Of a DNA stretch of 64,000 bases, positions 8,120 through 16,272 are shown piece by piece (the first letter of the stretch is position 1; the number at the start of each line of letters is the position of its first letter). The position numbers and the translations under genes are program-made. The stretch spans positions 1 through 64,000 of the forward strand of contig JAXMCQ010000018.1 in assembly GCA_046349315.1 (NCBI GenBank), in the 5' to 3' direction. The notes under the pieces were generated by a model. It saw nothing but the letters and a program-made list of their open reading frames with translations, ran no database searches and was not told the DNA's origin. Origin of the DNA: JAEUMG01 sp046349315. GTDB lineage: Bacteria > Pseudomonadota > Alphaproteobacteria > Rhizobiales > Aestuariivirgaceae.

Positions 8120-11100
8120 TTACTCCGCCGCCTGTGGCAACGGCTTCGGTTCGGCGCGGTGTGTCTCGCCGATGACATGCTGCGGCCGTGCCGCGCGCCG
8201 CCCGATCACTGCATAGACGGCCGGCACCACGAAGAGCGTCAGCACGGTTCCCAGCGACATGCCGCCGACGATGACCCAGCCGATCTGCTGGCGGCTTTCG
8301 GCACCGGCGCCCTCGGCAATCGCCAGAGGGACCGCACCGAGGATCATGGCCGCCGTGGTCATCAGGATCGGCCGCAAGCGTAAAGTAGCCGCGCCGATGA
8401 TCGCCTCGATGCGGTCCTTGCCCTCATCCTGCAGCCGGTTGGTGAAATCGACAATCAGAATGCCGTGCTTGGTGATGAGCCCAATCAGTGTCACGAGGCC
8501 GATCTGCGAATAGACGTTGAGCGTGCCACCGGTGAGCCATAAGGCGCCGAGCGCACCGGTCATCGAGAGCGGTACCGTCAGCATGATCATGATCGGATCG
8601 CGGAAGCTTTCGAACTGCGCTGAGAGCACGAGATAGATGAAGGCAAGCGCAAGAATAAACACGAAGGCGAGGTTAGAACTTGCATCGCGGAATTCGCGGC
8701 TCTGTCCGGTAAGGTCTGTGACCGTGCCCGCCGGCAGCACGCGATGCGCGGCTTGCTGCACGGCCGTGATCGCTTCGCCCAGCGTATAGCCGGGTGCGAG
8801 GTTTGCCTCGATGGTAATGGCGCGCAACTGGTTGAAGCGCCTGAGATCGCGCGGCACGACCGTCTCGTTGAGCTTCACGACGTTGGAAAGTTGGATCATC
8901 GCGCCGTCCTTGTTGCGCACGAAGATGCGCGACAAGGTGTCGGGCGAGGCGCGATCGGCGGCAGGGAGCGCCACCGTGACGTCATACTGTTCGGTGCCGA
9001 TCTTGAAGGTCGTGACATCGCGCCCGCCGAGCAGCGTTTCGAGCGTGCGGCCGATCACCGAAATATCGAGCCCCATATCGGCAACGCGGTCGCGGTCGAT
9101 CTCGACTTCGACTTCCGGCTTGTTGAGCCGCATGTCGGTATCGAGGTCGGCGAGGCCGGGATTGTTCTTGAGCTCTTCGACCAGGGCGTTGGCGACGCTG
9201 TTCAGCTCCGCATAGCTTGAGGATGACTGGATTACGAACTGGAACGGCTTGCCGAAGCCGCGCACACCGAGCGAAGCAGGATTCGATGCCGAGGCCTGGG
9301 CGCCCGCCACCTTGCGCAATTGCGGCAGGATCTTCTGCACGATCGACTGTTGACTGACATCGCGCTCGCTCCAGTCCTTGAGCCGGCCGAAGGAGTTGAA
9401 GCGCGTAACTTCGCCGCCCATGCCGACGATCATGAGGTAGGACTGAAGTTCGGGAACGCGCCCGAGAATCTCTTCGACCTGCTCGGCATAGCGCTTGGTA
9501 TAGGCAAAGCTTGAGCCTTCCGGCGCCTGGCCGGAAATGATGATGGTGCCGCGGTCTTCGGTCGGCGAGAGTTCGGATTTCAGCTGCGTGAAGAAGTAGC
9601 CGCCGACACTCGCCACCCCGAGCGCGATGAGAAGGACGAACCAGCGCGCCTTGATCGCAAAGCGCAACGCGCCGCGATAGCCGCGTTCGAGCCCGTCGAG
9701 AACTCCCTCGATCAGGCGCGCGATGAAATTGCGCTTCTCCGAATGCTTCAGCAGTTTCGAGCACATCATCGGCGTCAAGGTCAGCGCCACGAAGCCCGAG
9801 ATGACGACGGCGCCGGCAAGGGTCAGCGCGAACTCAAGGAACAGGCGGCCGGTGCGGCCAGGGGTGAAGGCGATCGGCGCATAGACGGCGGCGAGGGTGA
9901 GCGTCATGGCGACGATGGCGAAGGCGATCTCGCGCGACCCCTTCAACGCCGCGTGGAACGGTTTCATGCCCTCTTCGATATGCCGATAGATGTTTTCGAG
10001 CATGACGATGGCGTCGTCGACGACGAGGCCGATCGCCAGCACCATGGCGAGCAGGGTCAACGTGTTCACCGTGAGCCCGGCCGCGTACATGATTGCAAAG
10101 GCAGTGATGAGCGACACCGGGATGGTGACGATCGGGATCAGCGAGGCACGGACCGAGTGGAGGAAGATCATGATGATGATCACCACCAGCGCCGTCGCCT
10201 CCAGGATCGTCTGGAACACGTTGCGGATCGAACGGTCGATGAAGATTGTCGAATCATAGCCGATGCTGGCCGACATCCCCTCGGGCATCGATTCATTGAT
10301 GCGCGGCAGGACCTCCTTCACCGCATTGGACACATCGAGCGGATTGGCGACGGCCTGCTTGATGATGCCGATCGAGATCGCCGTCTCGCCATTATACCGG
10401 CTCTCGCGGCGGATATCGTCGGAGCCCAGCTCGACGCGCGCCACGTCTCCGAGCTTCACCTGCAATCCGCCGCCTTCCTTCAAAACGACATTGGCGAATT
10501 CCTGCGGCGTCGTTAGCGCGGTGCGCGACAGGACCGTGAATTCGCGCTCCGTGCTTTCGATGCGGCCTGCCGGGATATCGGCATTCTGGTTGCGGATCGC
10601 GGTCTCGATGTCCTGCACGGTGAGACCGAAGCCGGCGAGCCGGTCTGCATCGATCCACACCCGCATCGTGTAGCGACGGTCGCCATTCATCGAGACATCG
10701 GCAACGCCGTCGAGATTCTTGAAGCGGTCGAGCACGTAGCGGTCGACATAGTCGGTGAGTTCGAGCGCCGTCATGTTGGACGAGCGCATGACGATGAACA
10801 TGATCGGCTGCGCGTCGGCCTCGACCTTGGAGATGGTCGGCTCGTTGATCTCATCGGGAAGCGCCCGGCGCACGCGGCTCACCCGGTCGCGCACGTCGCT
10901 CGTCGCCGAATCGATGGCGATGCCGGTTCTAAATCGGATCGTGATGCGGCTCGATTCGGCGCGCGATGTTGATTCGATCGTGTCGATGCCTTCGATGCCG
11001 GCAAGCGAGCCTTCAAGAACCTGCGTCACCTGGGTTTCGACGATTTCGGCGGAGGCGCCGGGATAGTCGGTCGAGACCGAGACCTGCGGCTCGTCGATAT

Positions 11101-11215
11101 TGGGATATTCCCGGATGGTCAATCGGCTGAAGGCCATGAGCCCGATCAAAACCAGGATCAGGCTCAGGACGGTTGCGAAGACCGGGCGGCGGACGCAGAG
11201 CTCCGGTAGACTCAT
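8120..11215 (-). CDS. RND efflux transporter permease (HAE1/AcrB-like)
   Basis: A 1,031-residue inner-membrane pump of the resistance-nodulation-division family, the normal length for the HAE1 group. It shows the first membrane helix after MSLPELCVRRPVFA, the proton-relay Asp pair in helix 4 (GLVVDDAIVMLENIYRH, near residue 405), two large periplasmic loops and a second set of six membrane segments. The start at 11215 gives the family's usual N-terminus; an upstream in-frame start would add 17 unrelated residues. It lies 7 bases downstream of its adaptor gene in one operon. No outer-membrane partner is present in the operon. Drug or solvent export is the expected role, with unknown specificity. 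Confidence 0.93.
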   Translation of the reverse strand: MSLPELCVRRPVFATVLSLILVLIGLMAFSRLTIREYPNIDEPQVSVSTDYPGASAEIVETQVTQVLEGSLAGIEGIDTIESTSRAESSRITIRFRTGIAIDSATSDVRDRVSRVRRALPDEINEPTISKVEADAQPIMFIVMRSSNMTALELTDYVDRYVLDRFKNLDGVADVSMNGDRRYTMRVWIDADRLAGFGLTVQDIETAIRNQNADIPAGRIESTEREFTVLSRTALTTPQEFANVVLKEGGGLQVKLGDVARVELGSDDIRRESRYNGETAISIGIIKQAVANPLDVSNAVKEVLPRINESMPEGMSASIGYDSTIFIDRSIRNVFQTILEATALVVIIIMIFLHSVRASLIPIVTIPVSLITAFAIMYAAGLTVNTLTLLAMVLAIGLVVDDAIVMLENIYRHIEEGMKPFHAALKGSREIAFAIVAMTLTLAAVYAPIAFTPGRTGRLFLEFALTLAGAVVISGFVALTLTPMMCSKLLKHSEKRNFIARLIEGVLDGLERGYRGALRFAIKARWFVLLIALGVASVGGYFFTQLKSELSPTEDRGTIIISGQAPEGSSFAYTKRYAEQVEEILGRVPELQSYLMIVGMGGEVTRFNSFGRLKDWSERDVSQQSIVQKILPQLRKVAGAQASASNPASLGVRGFGKPFQFVIQSSSSYAELNSVANALVEELKNNPGLADLDTDMRLNKPEVEVEIDRDRVADMGLDISVIGRTLETLLGGRDVTTFKIGTEQYDVTVALPAADRASPDTLSRIFVRNKDGAMIQLSNVVKLNETVVPRDLRRFNQLRAITIEANLAPGYTLGEAITAVQQAAHRVLPAGTVTDLTGQSREFRDASSNLAFVFILALAFIYLVLSAQFESFRDPIMIMLTVPLSMTGALGALWLTGGTLNVYSQIGLVTLIGLITKHGILIVDFTNRLQDEGKDRIEAIIGAATLRLRPILMTTAAMILGAVPLAIAEGAGAESRQQIGWVIVGGMSLGTVLTLFVVPAVYAVIGRRAARPQHVIGETHRAEPKPLPQAAE

Positions 11216-11222
11216 GCGCGCC

Positions 11223-12365
11223 TCAATTCGTTGCCTCGTCGCGCACGATCTGGATGGCGGCACCATTGGTGAGCCGTGTATTGCCGGCCACCACTACCTT
11301 GGCGCCGGCCGCCAACCCGTCGACGATCTCAACCGTGCCCTCGGAGCGCTTGCCGGTGCGCACCTTTGCTTCCTTCACCGTATTGTCTTCGGCGACGAAG
11401 ACGATCGTCTCCTTGCCGCGCGGCACGATCGCCGCTTCCGGCACCGTCACCGCATCGCGCAATTGTCCCTTGACGGTCACACGCACGAGTAGGCCCGGGC
11501 GCAATTTGCCGGCGCTGTTGTCGAGATCGGCGCGCACCTTCAAGGCCCGGCCATTGGCGTCGATCGAGGGATCGATCGCCGTCACCGTGGCGACGAAGGT
11601 TTCGCCGGGCAGCGCATCGGCGGTGACTGCGATCTGCTGGCCGACCGACAGGCGTACGAGGTCGAGTTCGGGAACCGAGAAGCTCACCTTGAGCCGGTCG
11701 ATCTTGTCGAGATGGACGAGGGGATTGCCGGCATCGACATAGGCCCCGACTGAAACCAGGCGAAAGCCGAGCGTGCCCGCGAAGGGCGCGCGGATCACGA
11801 GCTTGTCGAGCTTGACTTCGGCGAGCTTCACCGCGGTCCGCATCAATTGATACTCGGTGAGGGCCGCATCGAAGGTGCTCTGCGCGACATTGCCTTGCTT
11901 GCGCAGGGTTTCGTTGCGCTTGAAATTGGCTTCTGCCAGCACCAGGCGCGAACTTGCCTCGTCATAGGCGGCGCGGATCAGATCGTCGTCGAATTTGAAG
12001 AGGGTGACGCCCGCCTCGACCGTCTGTCCGTCCTTGAAGAGGATTTCCTTGACACGGCCGGCCGTCTCGGCGGCGATATCGACGGATTCATCGGGAAGCA
12101 GCGTGCCAATTGTATTGATATCGTCGCTAAGTTTGGCGGGCTGAGCCGCCGCAACCTCGACGGGAAGCGGACCGCGGTTGCTGCCAGCGGCCGGCTTTTG
12201 CACGGCCGCGGTGGCCGTTGCGGGCTTCTCGGGCTGTTTGGTGTAGCTATCCGCATATTGTCGAATTTCGCTCCAGGCCGCCTGCAATTGCCCGTTTTTC
12301 TGCAGCCAATAGCCCCCACCACCCAAGGCCAGCAGCAGCAACAATGCGATCAGCGACCTCTTCAT
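11223..12365 (-). CDS. RND periplasmic adaptor subunit (MFP family)
   Basis: A 380-residue HlyD/AcrA-type adaptor. An N-terminal membrane anchor (RSLIALLLLLALGGGGYWL) is followed by a Pro/Ala linker, a biotinyl-lipoyl-like half (TIGTLLPDESVDIAAE), a coiled-coil hairpin (about residues 140-190), and the second lipoyl half (IRAPFAGTLGFRLVSVGAYV) plus a beta-barrel with GLLVRVTVKG. It bridges the RND pump to an outer-membrane channel. It is the first gene of the adaptor-pump operon. The region upstream contains a 9-base perfect inverted repeat at 12407-12439, which may be the operator of an unlinked regulator. Confidence 0.92.
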   Translation of the reverse strand: MKRSLIALLLLLALGGGGYWLQKNGQLQAAWSEIRQYADSYTKQPEKPATATAAVQKPAAGSNRGPLPVEVAAAQPAKLSDDINTIGTLLPDESVDIAAETAGRVKEILFKDGQTVEAGVTLFKFDDDLIRAAYDEASSRLVLAEANFKRNETLRKQGNVAQSTFDAALTEYQLMRTAVKLAEVKLDKLVIRAPFAGTLGFRLVSVGAYVDAGNPLVHLDKIDRLKVSFSVPELDLVRLSVGQQIAVTADALPGETFVATVTAIDPSIDANGRALKVRADLDNSAGKLRPGLLVRVTVKGQLRDAVTVPEAAIVPRGKETIVFVAEDNTVKEAKVRTGKRSEGTVEIVDGLAAGAKVVVAGNTRLTNGAAIQIVRDEATN

Positions 12366-12406
12366 TTACCGTCCAATTTCTCTATGACCAAAATCAAAAT
12401 ATATCC

Positions 12407-12439
12407 TCATATTCCTCTGCCACTATGGCTGGAATATGA
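12407..12439. promoter_or_regulatory. Inverted repeat upstream of the RND operon
   Basis: TCATATTCC at 12407-12415 is repeated inverted as GGAATATGA at 12431-12439, a perfect 9-base arm with a 15-base spacer in a locally AT-rich stretch. It is in the 174-base gap between the divergent RND adaptor and SDR genes. The placement suits an operator controlling one or both. No regulator gene is adjacent. Confidence 0.45.
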
Positions 12440-12539
12440 CGGTTTCCCCTTTTTTGATCTCCGGAGAAGACGTCTGAGCGGTCCCACTTCCGTCGCCTGG
12501 CCAGGAACTCTAACACGGAATGGGAAATAGGGGGCAGGG

Positions 12540-13292
12540 ATGGAACTTCAACTTATCGGCAAGCGCGCGCTGGTCACAGGAGCCACGCGCGGCATTGGCC
12601 GGGCGATTGCCAACGGATTGTTGGCGGAGGGGTGCTCCGTGTCAATCTGCGCCCGCGACCCTGCCGCGGTGTCGGCCTGGGTCACCGCACATCCCGGCAC
12701 TTATGGAGAAGCAGTGAACGTCGCCGATCCGGATGCGCTGTCGCTGTGGGTCGACCGCTCCGCCGCCACCCTGGGCGGTATCGACATCCTGGTCTGCAAT
12801 GCCTCCGCACTCGCCGTCGGCGCCACCCCTGAAGCGTTTACTGCTGCTTTCGAGACCGACCTCATGCACACGGTTACCGCCGCCAACCGGGCTTTGCCAT
12901 TCCTCGAAAAGTCGAAGGCCGGCTCGATCGTCGCGATTTCCTCGGTCTCGGGCTCCGAGGATTACGGCTATGGCGATGCCGCCTATGGCACGATGAAGGC
13001 CTCGCTGCTCTTCTACATCAAATCCCTGTCGCGCCATCTGGCGCCCAAGGGGATCAGGGCCAATGTGGTGAGCCCGGGAACGACGTGGTTCGAAGCCGGC
13101 TTCTGGCACAAGGTCGAGCTTGAGGATCCGGAAGGCTTTGCCGATGCCATGTCGCGCAATCCCATGGGGCGCATGGCGACGCCCGAGGACATCGCCAACG
13201 CCGTCATCTTCCTGTCGAGCGCTGCTGCGTCCTTCGTGACCGGCGTCAACCTCGTCGTCGACGGCGGTCTGACGCAGAGGATTCAGAACTGA
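12540..13292 (+). CDS. SDR family NAD(P)-dependent oxidoreductase
   Basis: A 250-residue classical short-chain dehydrogenase/reductase. Visible are the cofactor motif TGATRGIG near residue 14, the NAS variant of the NAG strand (VCNASALAVG), a catalytic Ser in ISSVSGSED and the YxxxK pair in AAYGTMKAS, then the C-terminal PMGRMATPEDIANAVIFLSS and VTGVNLVVDGG. All catalytic residues are present. The substrate is not evident. The gene converges on the aldehyde dehydrogenase gene with a single base between the stops. Confidence 0.9.
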   Translation: MELQLIGKRALVTGATRGIGRAIANGLLAEGCSVSICARDPAAVSAWVTAHPGTYGEAVNVADPDALSLWVDRSAATLGGIDILVCNASALAVGATPEAFTAAFETDLMHTVTAANRALPFLEKSKAGSIVAISSVSGSEDYGYGDAAYGTMKASLLFYIKSLSRHLAPKGIRANVVSPGTTWFEAGFWHKVELEDPEGFADAMSRNPMGRMATPEDIANAVIFLSSAAASFVTGVNLVVDGGLTQRIQN

Positions 13293-13293
13293 G

Positions 13294-14733
13294 CTACCCT
13301 GCCAGCGTGTAGGCCGTCTTGGTCGAAGTATAAAACTCGACCGCCTGGCGGCCTTGCTCGCGCGCGCCATAGCTCGAGCCTTTGCGGCCGCCGAAGGGCA
13401 CGTGATAGTCGACACCAGCTGTCGCCAGATTGACCATCGCAAGGCCCGCCGCCGTGTGTTTGCGGAAGTGGCTCGCTGCCTTGAGCGATGTCGTGAAGAT
13501 GCCGGAAGACAGGCCGAAACGTGTATCATTCGCCGTTGCGAGCGCTTCTTCGTAGCTGTCGACCTTGATCACCGAAGCGACCGGCCCGAAGATTTCCTCG
13601 CAGTTGATCCGCATATCGTTCCGTGTGCCGACGAACAGGGCCGGCGACAGATAATGGCCCTTGGTGTCGCGGTTGAGGAGTTCGCCGCCCCAGGCGAGTT
13701 CGGCGCCCTCCTTGCGGCCGATATCGATATATTTGAGATCCTGCGCGAGCTGTTGCTCGTCGACCACCGGACCAATGATGGTTCCGTCCTTCAAGGCGTT
13801 GTCGACCTTGAGCCCCTTCATCGCGGTGGTCATCTTGTCGACGAAAGCGTCATGGACTTTCGATTGCACGATGAGGCGCGACGAGGCTGTGCAGCGCTGG
13901 CCTGTCTGATAGAAGGCGCCGTCGATCGAAGCAGCGACCGCGGCATCGAGATTGGCATCGTCGAGCACGATCAAGGGATTCTTGCCGCCCATTTCGAGCT
14001 GGAACTTGGCGCCGCGCTTGGCACAAGCCGCCGCCACCCGCGCGCCGGTATCGACCGAGCCTGTGAAGGAGATCGCCGCGACATCGGGCGAATCGAGCAT
14101 CGTCTGGCCGACGACCGAACCGCGGCCCATGACAAGATTGATCACGCCTTTCGGGAATCCGGCGCGCGACATGATCTCAATCAGCATCCACGCGGTGCCG
14201 GGCACGAGGTCGGCGGGCTTCAGAACAACCGTGTTGCCGAAGGCGAGCGCCGGGGCGATCTTCCAGGCCGGAATGGCGATCGGAAAATTCCACGGGCAGA
14301 TGAGGCCGACGACGCCCAAAGGCTCCTTCATGATCGTGACATCGACGCCCGGCCTCACCGAGGCGATCGCGACGCCGTCCTGGCGCAAGGCCTCCTGCGC
14401 GAAGAACTTGAAGATCTGCGCTGCCCGCATCGTTTCGGCGATGCCATTGGCGAGCGGTTTTCCTTCCTCGCGTGACAGCATGCGGCCGACATCGTCCTTG
14501 CGTGCCAGGAGCTCGACGCCGACGAATTCGAGTGCGTCAGCGCGCTGCTGCGGTGTCGTCTGCGACCAGCCGGGAAAGGCGGCCTTGGCGGCGGCGATCG
14601 CGGCTTCCGCCTGCGCGGCGTCGGCTTGCGCATAATGCCCGACAATGTCGCTCACATCCGACGGATTGATATTGTCGCGCTGGTCCTTGCCTTCGACCCA
14701 CTCGCCGGCAATGTAGTTCTTGTGCAGCGTCAT
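13294..14733 (-). CDS. Aldehyde dehydrogenase (alpha-ketoglutarate-semialdehyde-like)
   Basis: A 479-residue NAD(P)-dependent aldehyde dehydrogenase. It has CPWNFPIAIPAWKIAPALA at the cofactor site, SFTGSVDTGARVAAACA, the catalytic Glu in LEMGGKNP and the catalytic Cys in FYQTGQRCTASSRL (about residue 282). This sequence pattern, with EMGGKNP and AFYQTGQRC, is typical of the 2,5-dioxovalerate (alpha-ketoglutaric semialdehyde) dehydrogenase group, but related semialdehydes are possible. I start it at 14733 (MTLHKNYIAGEW); a much earlier in-frame start at 14889 would read through palindromic repeats and is not credible. Confidence 0.9.
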   Translation of the reverse strand: MTLHKNYIAGEWVEGKDQRDNINPSDVSDIVGHYAQADAAQAEAAIAAAKAAFPGWSQTTPQQRADALEFVGVELLARKDDVGRMLSREEGKPLANGIAETMRAAQIFKFFAQEALRQDGVAIASVRPGVDVTIMKEPLGVVGLICPWNFPIAIPAWKIAPALAFGNTVVLKPADLVPGTAWMLIEIMSRAGFPKGVINLVMGRGSVVGQTMLDSPDVAAISFTGSVDTGARVAAACAKRGAKFQLEMGGKNPLIVLDDANLDAAVAASIDGAFYQTGQRCTASSRLIVQSKVHDAFVDKMTTAMKGLKVDNALKDGTIIGPVVDEQQLAQDLKYIDIGRKEGAELAWGGELLNRDTKGHYLSPALFVGTRNDMRINCEEIFGPVASVIKVDSYEEALATANDTRFGLSSGIFTTSLKAASHFRKHTAAGLAMVNLATAGVDYHVPFGGRKGSSYGAREQGRQAVEFYTSTKTAYTLAG

Positions 14734-14805
14734 AGTCCGCGCTCCTTCATTTTGGCGGCGGAAACTAGCATGCAATGGCCATGAGACAAGCGATATTCCA
14801 AACAC

Positions 14806-14945
14806 TTCCTCTCCCGCCTGCGGGAGAGGAAAGGGGCCCATTGCGAAGCAATGGGAAAGGTGAGGGGAACTGCAGAAATTACCCCTCATCTACCCATGTC
14901 GCTGGCGCGACACGGGGCCCCTCTTCTCCCGCAAGCGGGAGAAGA
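14806..14945. repeat. Composite palindromic repeat element
   Basis: Three perfect hairpins lie in 140 bases: TTCCTCTCCCG/CGGGAGAGGAA at 14806-14831 (loop CCTG), CCCATTGC/GCAATGGG at 14837-14855, and TCTTCTCCCGC/GCGGGAGAAGA at 14922-14945 (loop AA). The outer arms are related in sequence. Similar but degraded units occur at 8091-8113 and 33055-33215. The element lies just after the stop of the leftward secretion operon, so it may also help end or stabilise that transcript. Confidence 0.7.
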
Positions 14946-14952
14946 CGTAATC

Positions 14953-16272
14953 CTACCGCTCCCGCATCGATTCATGCCCGATCGTGAGGATCGGTGACAG
15001 CACGTAGTCGAGCACGCTCTTCTGTCCGGTCAGGATGTCGACATTGGCGACCATGCCCGGCAGGATCGGATAGCGCTTGCCGTTATTCTCGATGTAGTTC
15101 TTGTCCGTTTCGACCAGCACTCTGTAGAACGTGCGCTCCTTCTGGTCGGTGAACGTATCGGCGCTGATCCGCTCGACCTTGCCTTCGATGATGCCATAGA
15201 GCTGATAGTCATAGGCGGTAAGCTTGATGCGTGCCGATTGGCCAGGCGTGATGAAGGCAACGTCGCGCGGCCCGATTTCGACTTCGACTCGCAGCGTGTC
15301 ATCGATCGGCACGATCTCCACCATGTCAAATCCCGGCTGCACGACCGCCCCGATGGTTGTGAAGCCGAGCCGGTTCACGATGCCGCGCACCGGAGCCTTG
15401 ACCGACGTTCGCACCACCCGGCTCTGCGCTGAGCGCAAGGATTCCTCGACGATCGCCAGATCGGCGAGCGCCTTGCCGAGATCCTCATGCGCCTCGGCCC
15501 GCAATGTACTATCGGCGAATTGCACCTTGGCGCGCGCCTCATCGACCGCGGCGCGCGCCTTGGGGATCGAAGCCTCGAGCACCGAGACTTCGCCCTTGGC
15601 GTCGACCATCTGACGTTCGAGGCGTAGAAACTCGATCTCCGGCACCGCACCCGATTTGTAGAGCTTGCGCGTCGCATCGACTTCGCGCTGCAACAGTTCC
15701 ATCGAGTCGACGAGCTTCGTGTGCTGCGCCTCGTACTCGGCAAGTTCCTGCTCGCGCTGCTGCTGCTGGCTCACCAGCATTTGCTTGTCCTGGGCAAGCT
15801 TCGCCTGCCGCGCCACGAAGGTCTCCTGCTCGGCGCGGAAAGCGATAGGTGCGAGCTTCGCAACATCCGGCGCGTCAGCCATTTTGCCGAGACCCTCGGC
15901 TTCCGCTTCAAGCCGAGCGATCTGCGCCTTGAGCGCAAGCTGCTTCTGTGTGAGTTCGCCAAGTTTTGCGGAGACATCCGTGTCGTCGATCCGCAAGAGC
16001 AATTGGCCTTGCTCGACCATGTCGCCCTCGCGCACGAAGACTTCCTGCACGATGCCGCCGTCCAATGTCTGCACGACTTGAAGCTTCGAAGAGGGAATGA
16101 CTTTGCCTTCGCCCGAGGTGACTTCGTCCAATGTCGCCCAATGGGCCCACACCGCCGCGATCATCAGGAAGACGACGATCGCTGCAAGCTGCATCCAGGC
16201 GGTGCCCGGTGCGCGCGCTTCGATCGCCGCGCGAACGTCATTGGCGAACTCGAGATGATCGCCGGTTTTCAT
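14953..16272 (-). CDS. Type I secretion periplasmic adaptor (HlyD family)
   Basis: A 439-residue membrane-fusion protein of the HlyD/PrtE/LapC group. It has one N-terminal membrane segment (LAAIVVFLMIAAVWAHWA), then the lipoyl-like GEGKVIPSSKLQVVQTLDGG, a long alpha-hairpin rich in Glu, Gln and Lys (about residues 100-290), and the second half with VKAPVRGIVNRLGFTTIGAVV. The C-terminal beta domain ends in a conserved GMVANVDILTGQKSVLDY segment in pieces. Its start codon overlaps the stop of the ABC exporter gene (ATGA). It links the exporter to the TolC channel and most likely serves the giant surface protein encoded divergently at 20.1-28.5 kb. Confidence 0.93.
   Translation of the reverse strand: MKTGDHLEFANDVRAAIEARAPGTAWMQLAAIVVFLMIAAVWAHWATLDEVTSGEGKVIPSSKLQVVQTLDGGIVQEVFVREGDMVEQGQLLLRIDDTDVSAKLGELTQKQLALKAQIARLEAEAEGLGKMADAPDVAKLAPIAFRAEQETFVARQAKLAQDKQMLVSQQQQREQELAEYEAQHTKLVDSMELLQREVDATRKLYKSGAVPEIEFLRLERQMVDAKGEVSVLEASIPKARAAVDEARAKVQFADSTLRAEAHEDLGKALADLAIVEESLRSAQSRVVRTSVKAPVRGIVNRLGFTTIGAVVQPGFDMVEIVPIDDTLRVEVEIGPRDVAFITPGQSARIKLTAYDYQLYGIIEGKVERISADTFTDQKERTFYRVLVETDKNYIENNGKRYPILPGMVANVDILTGQKSVLDYVLSPILTIGHESMRER

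Noticed and set aside
14734..14889. Longer N-terminus of the aldehyde dehydrogenase
   Set aside because: It would translate palindromic repeat DNA; the ATG at 14733 gives the family's normal start.
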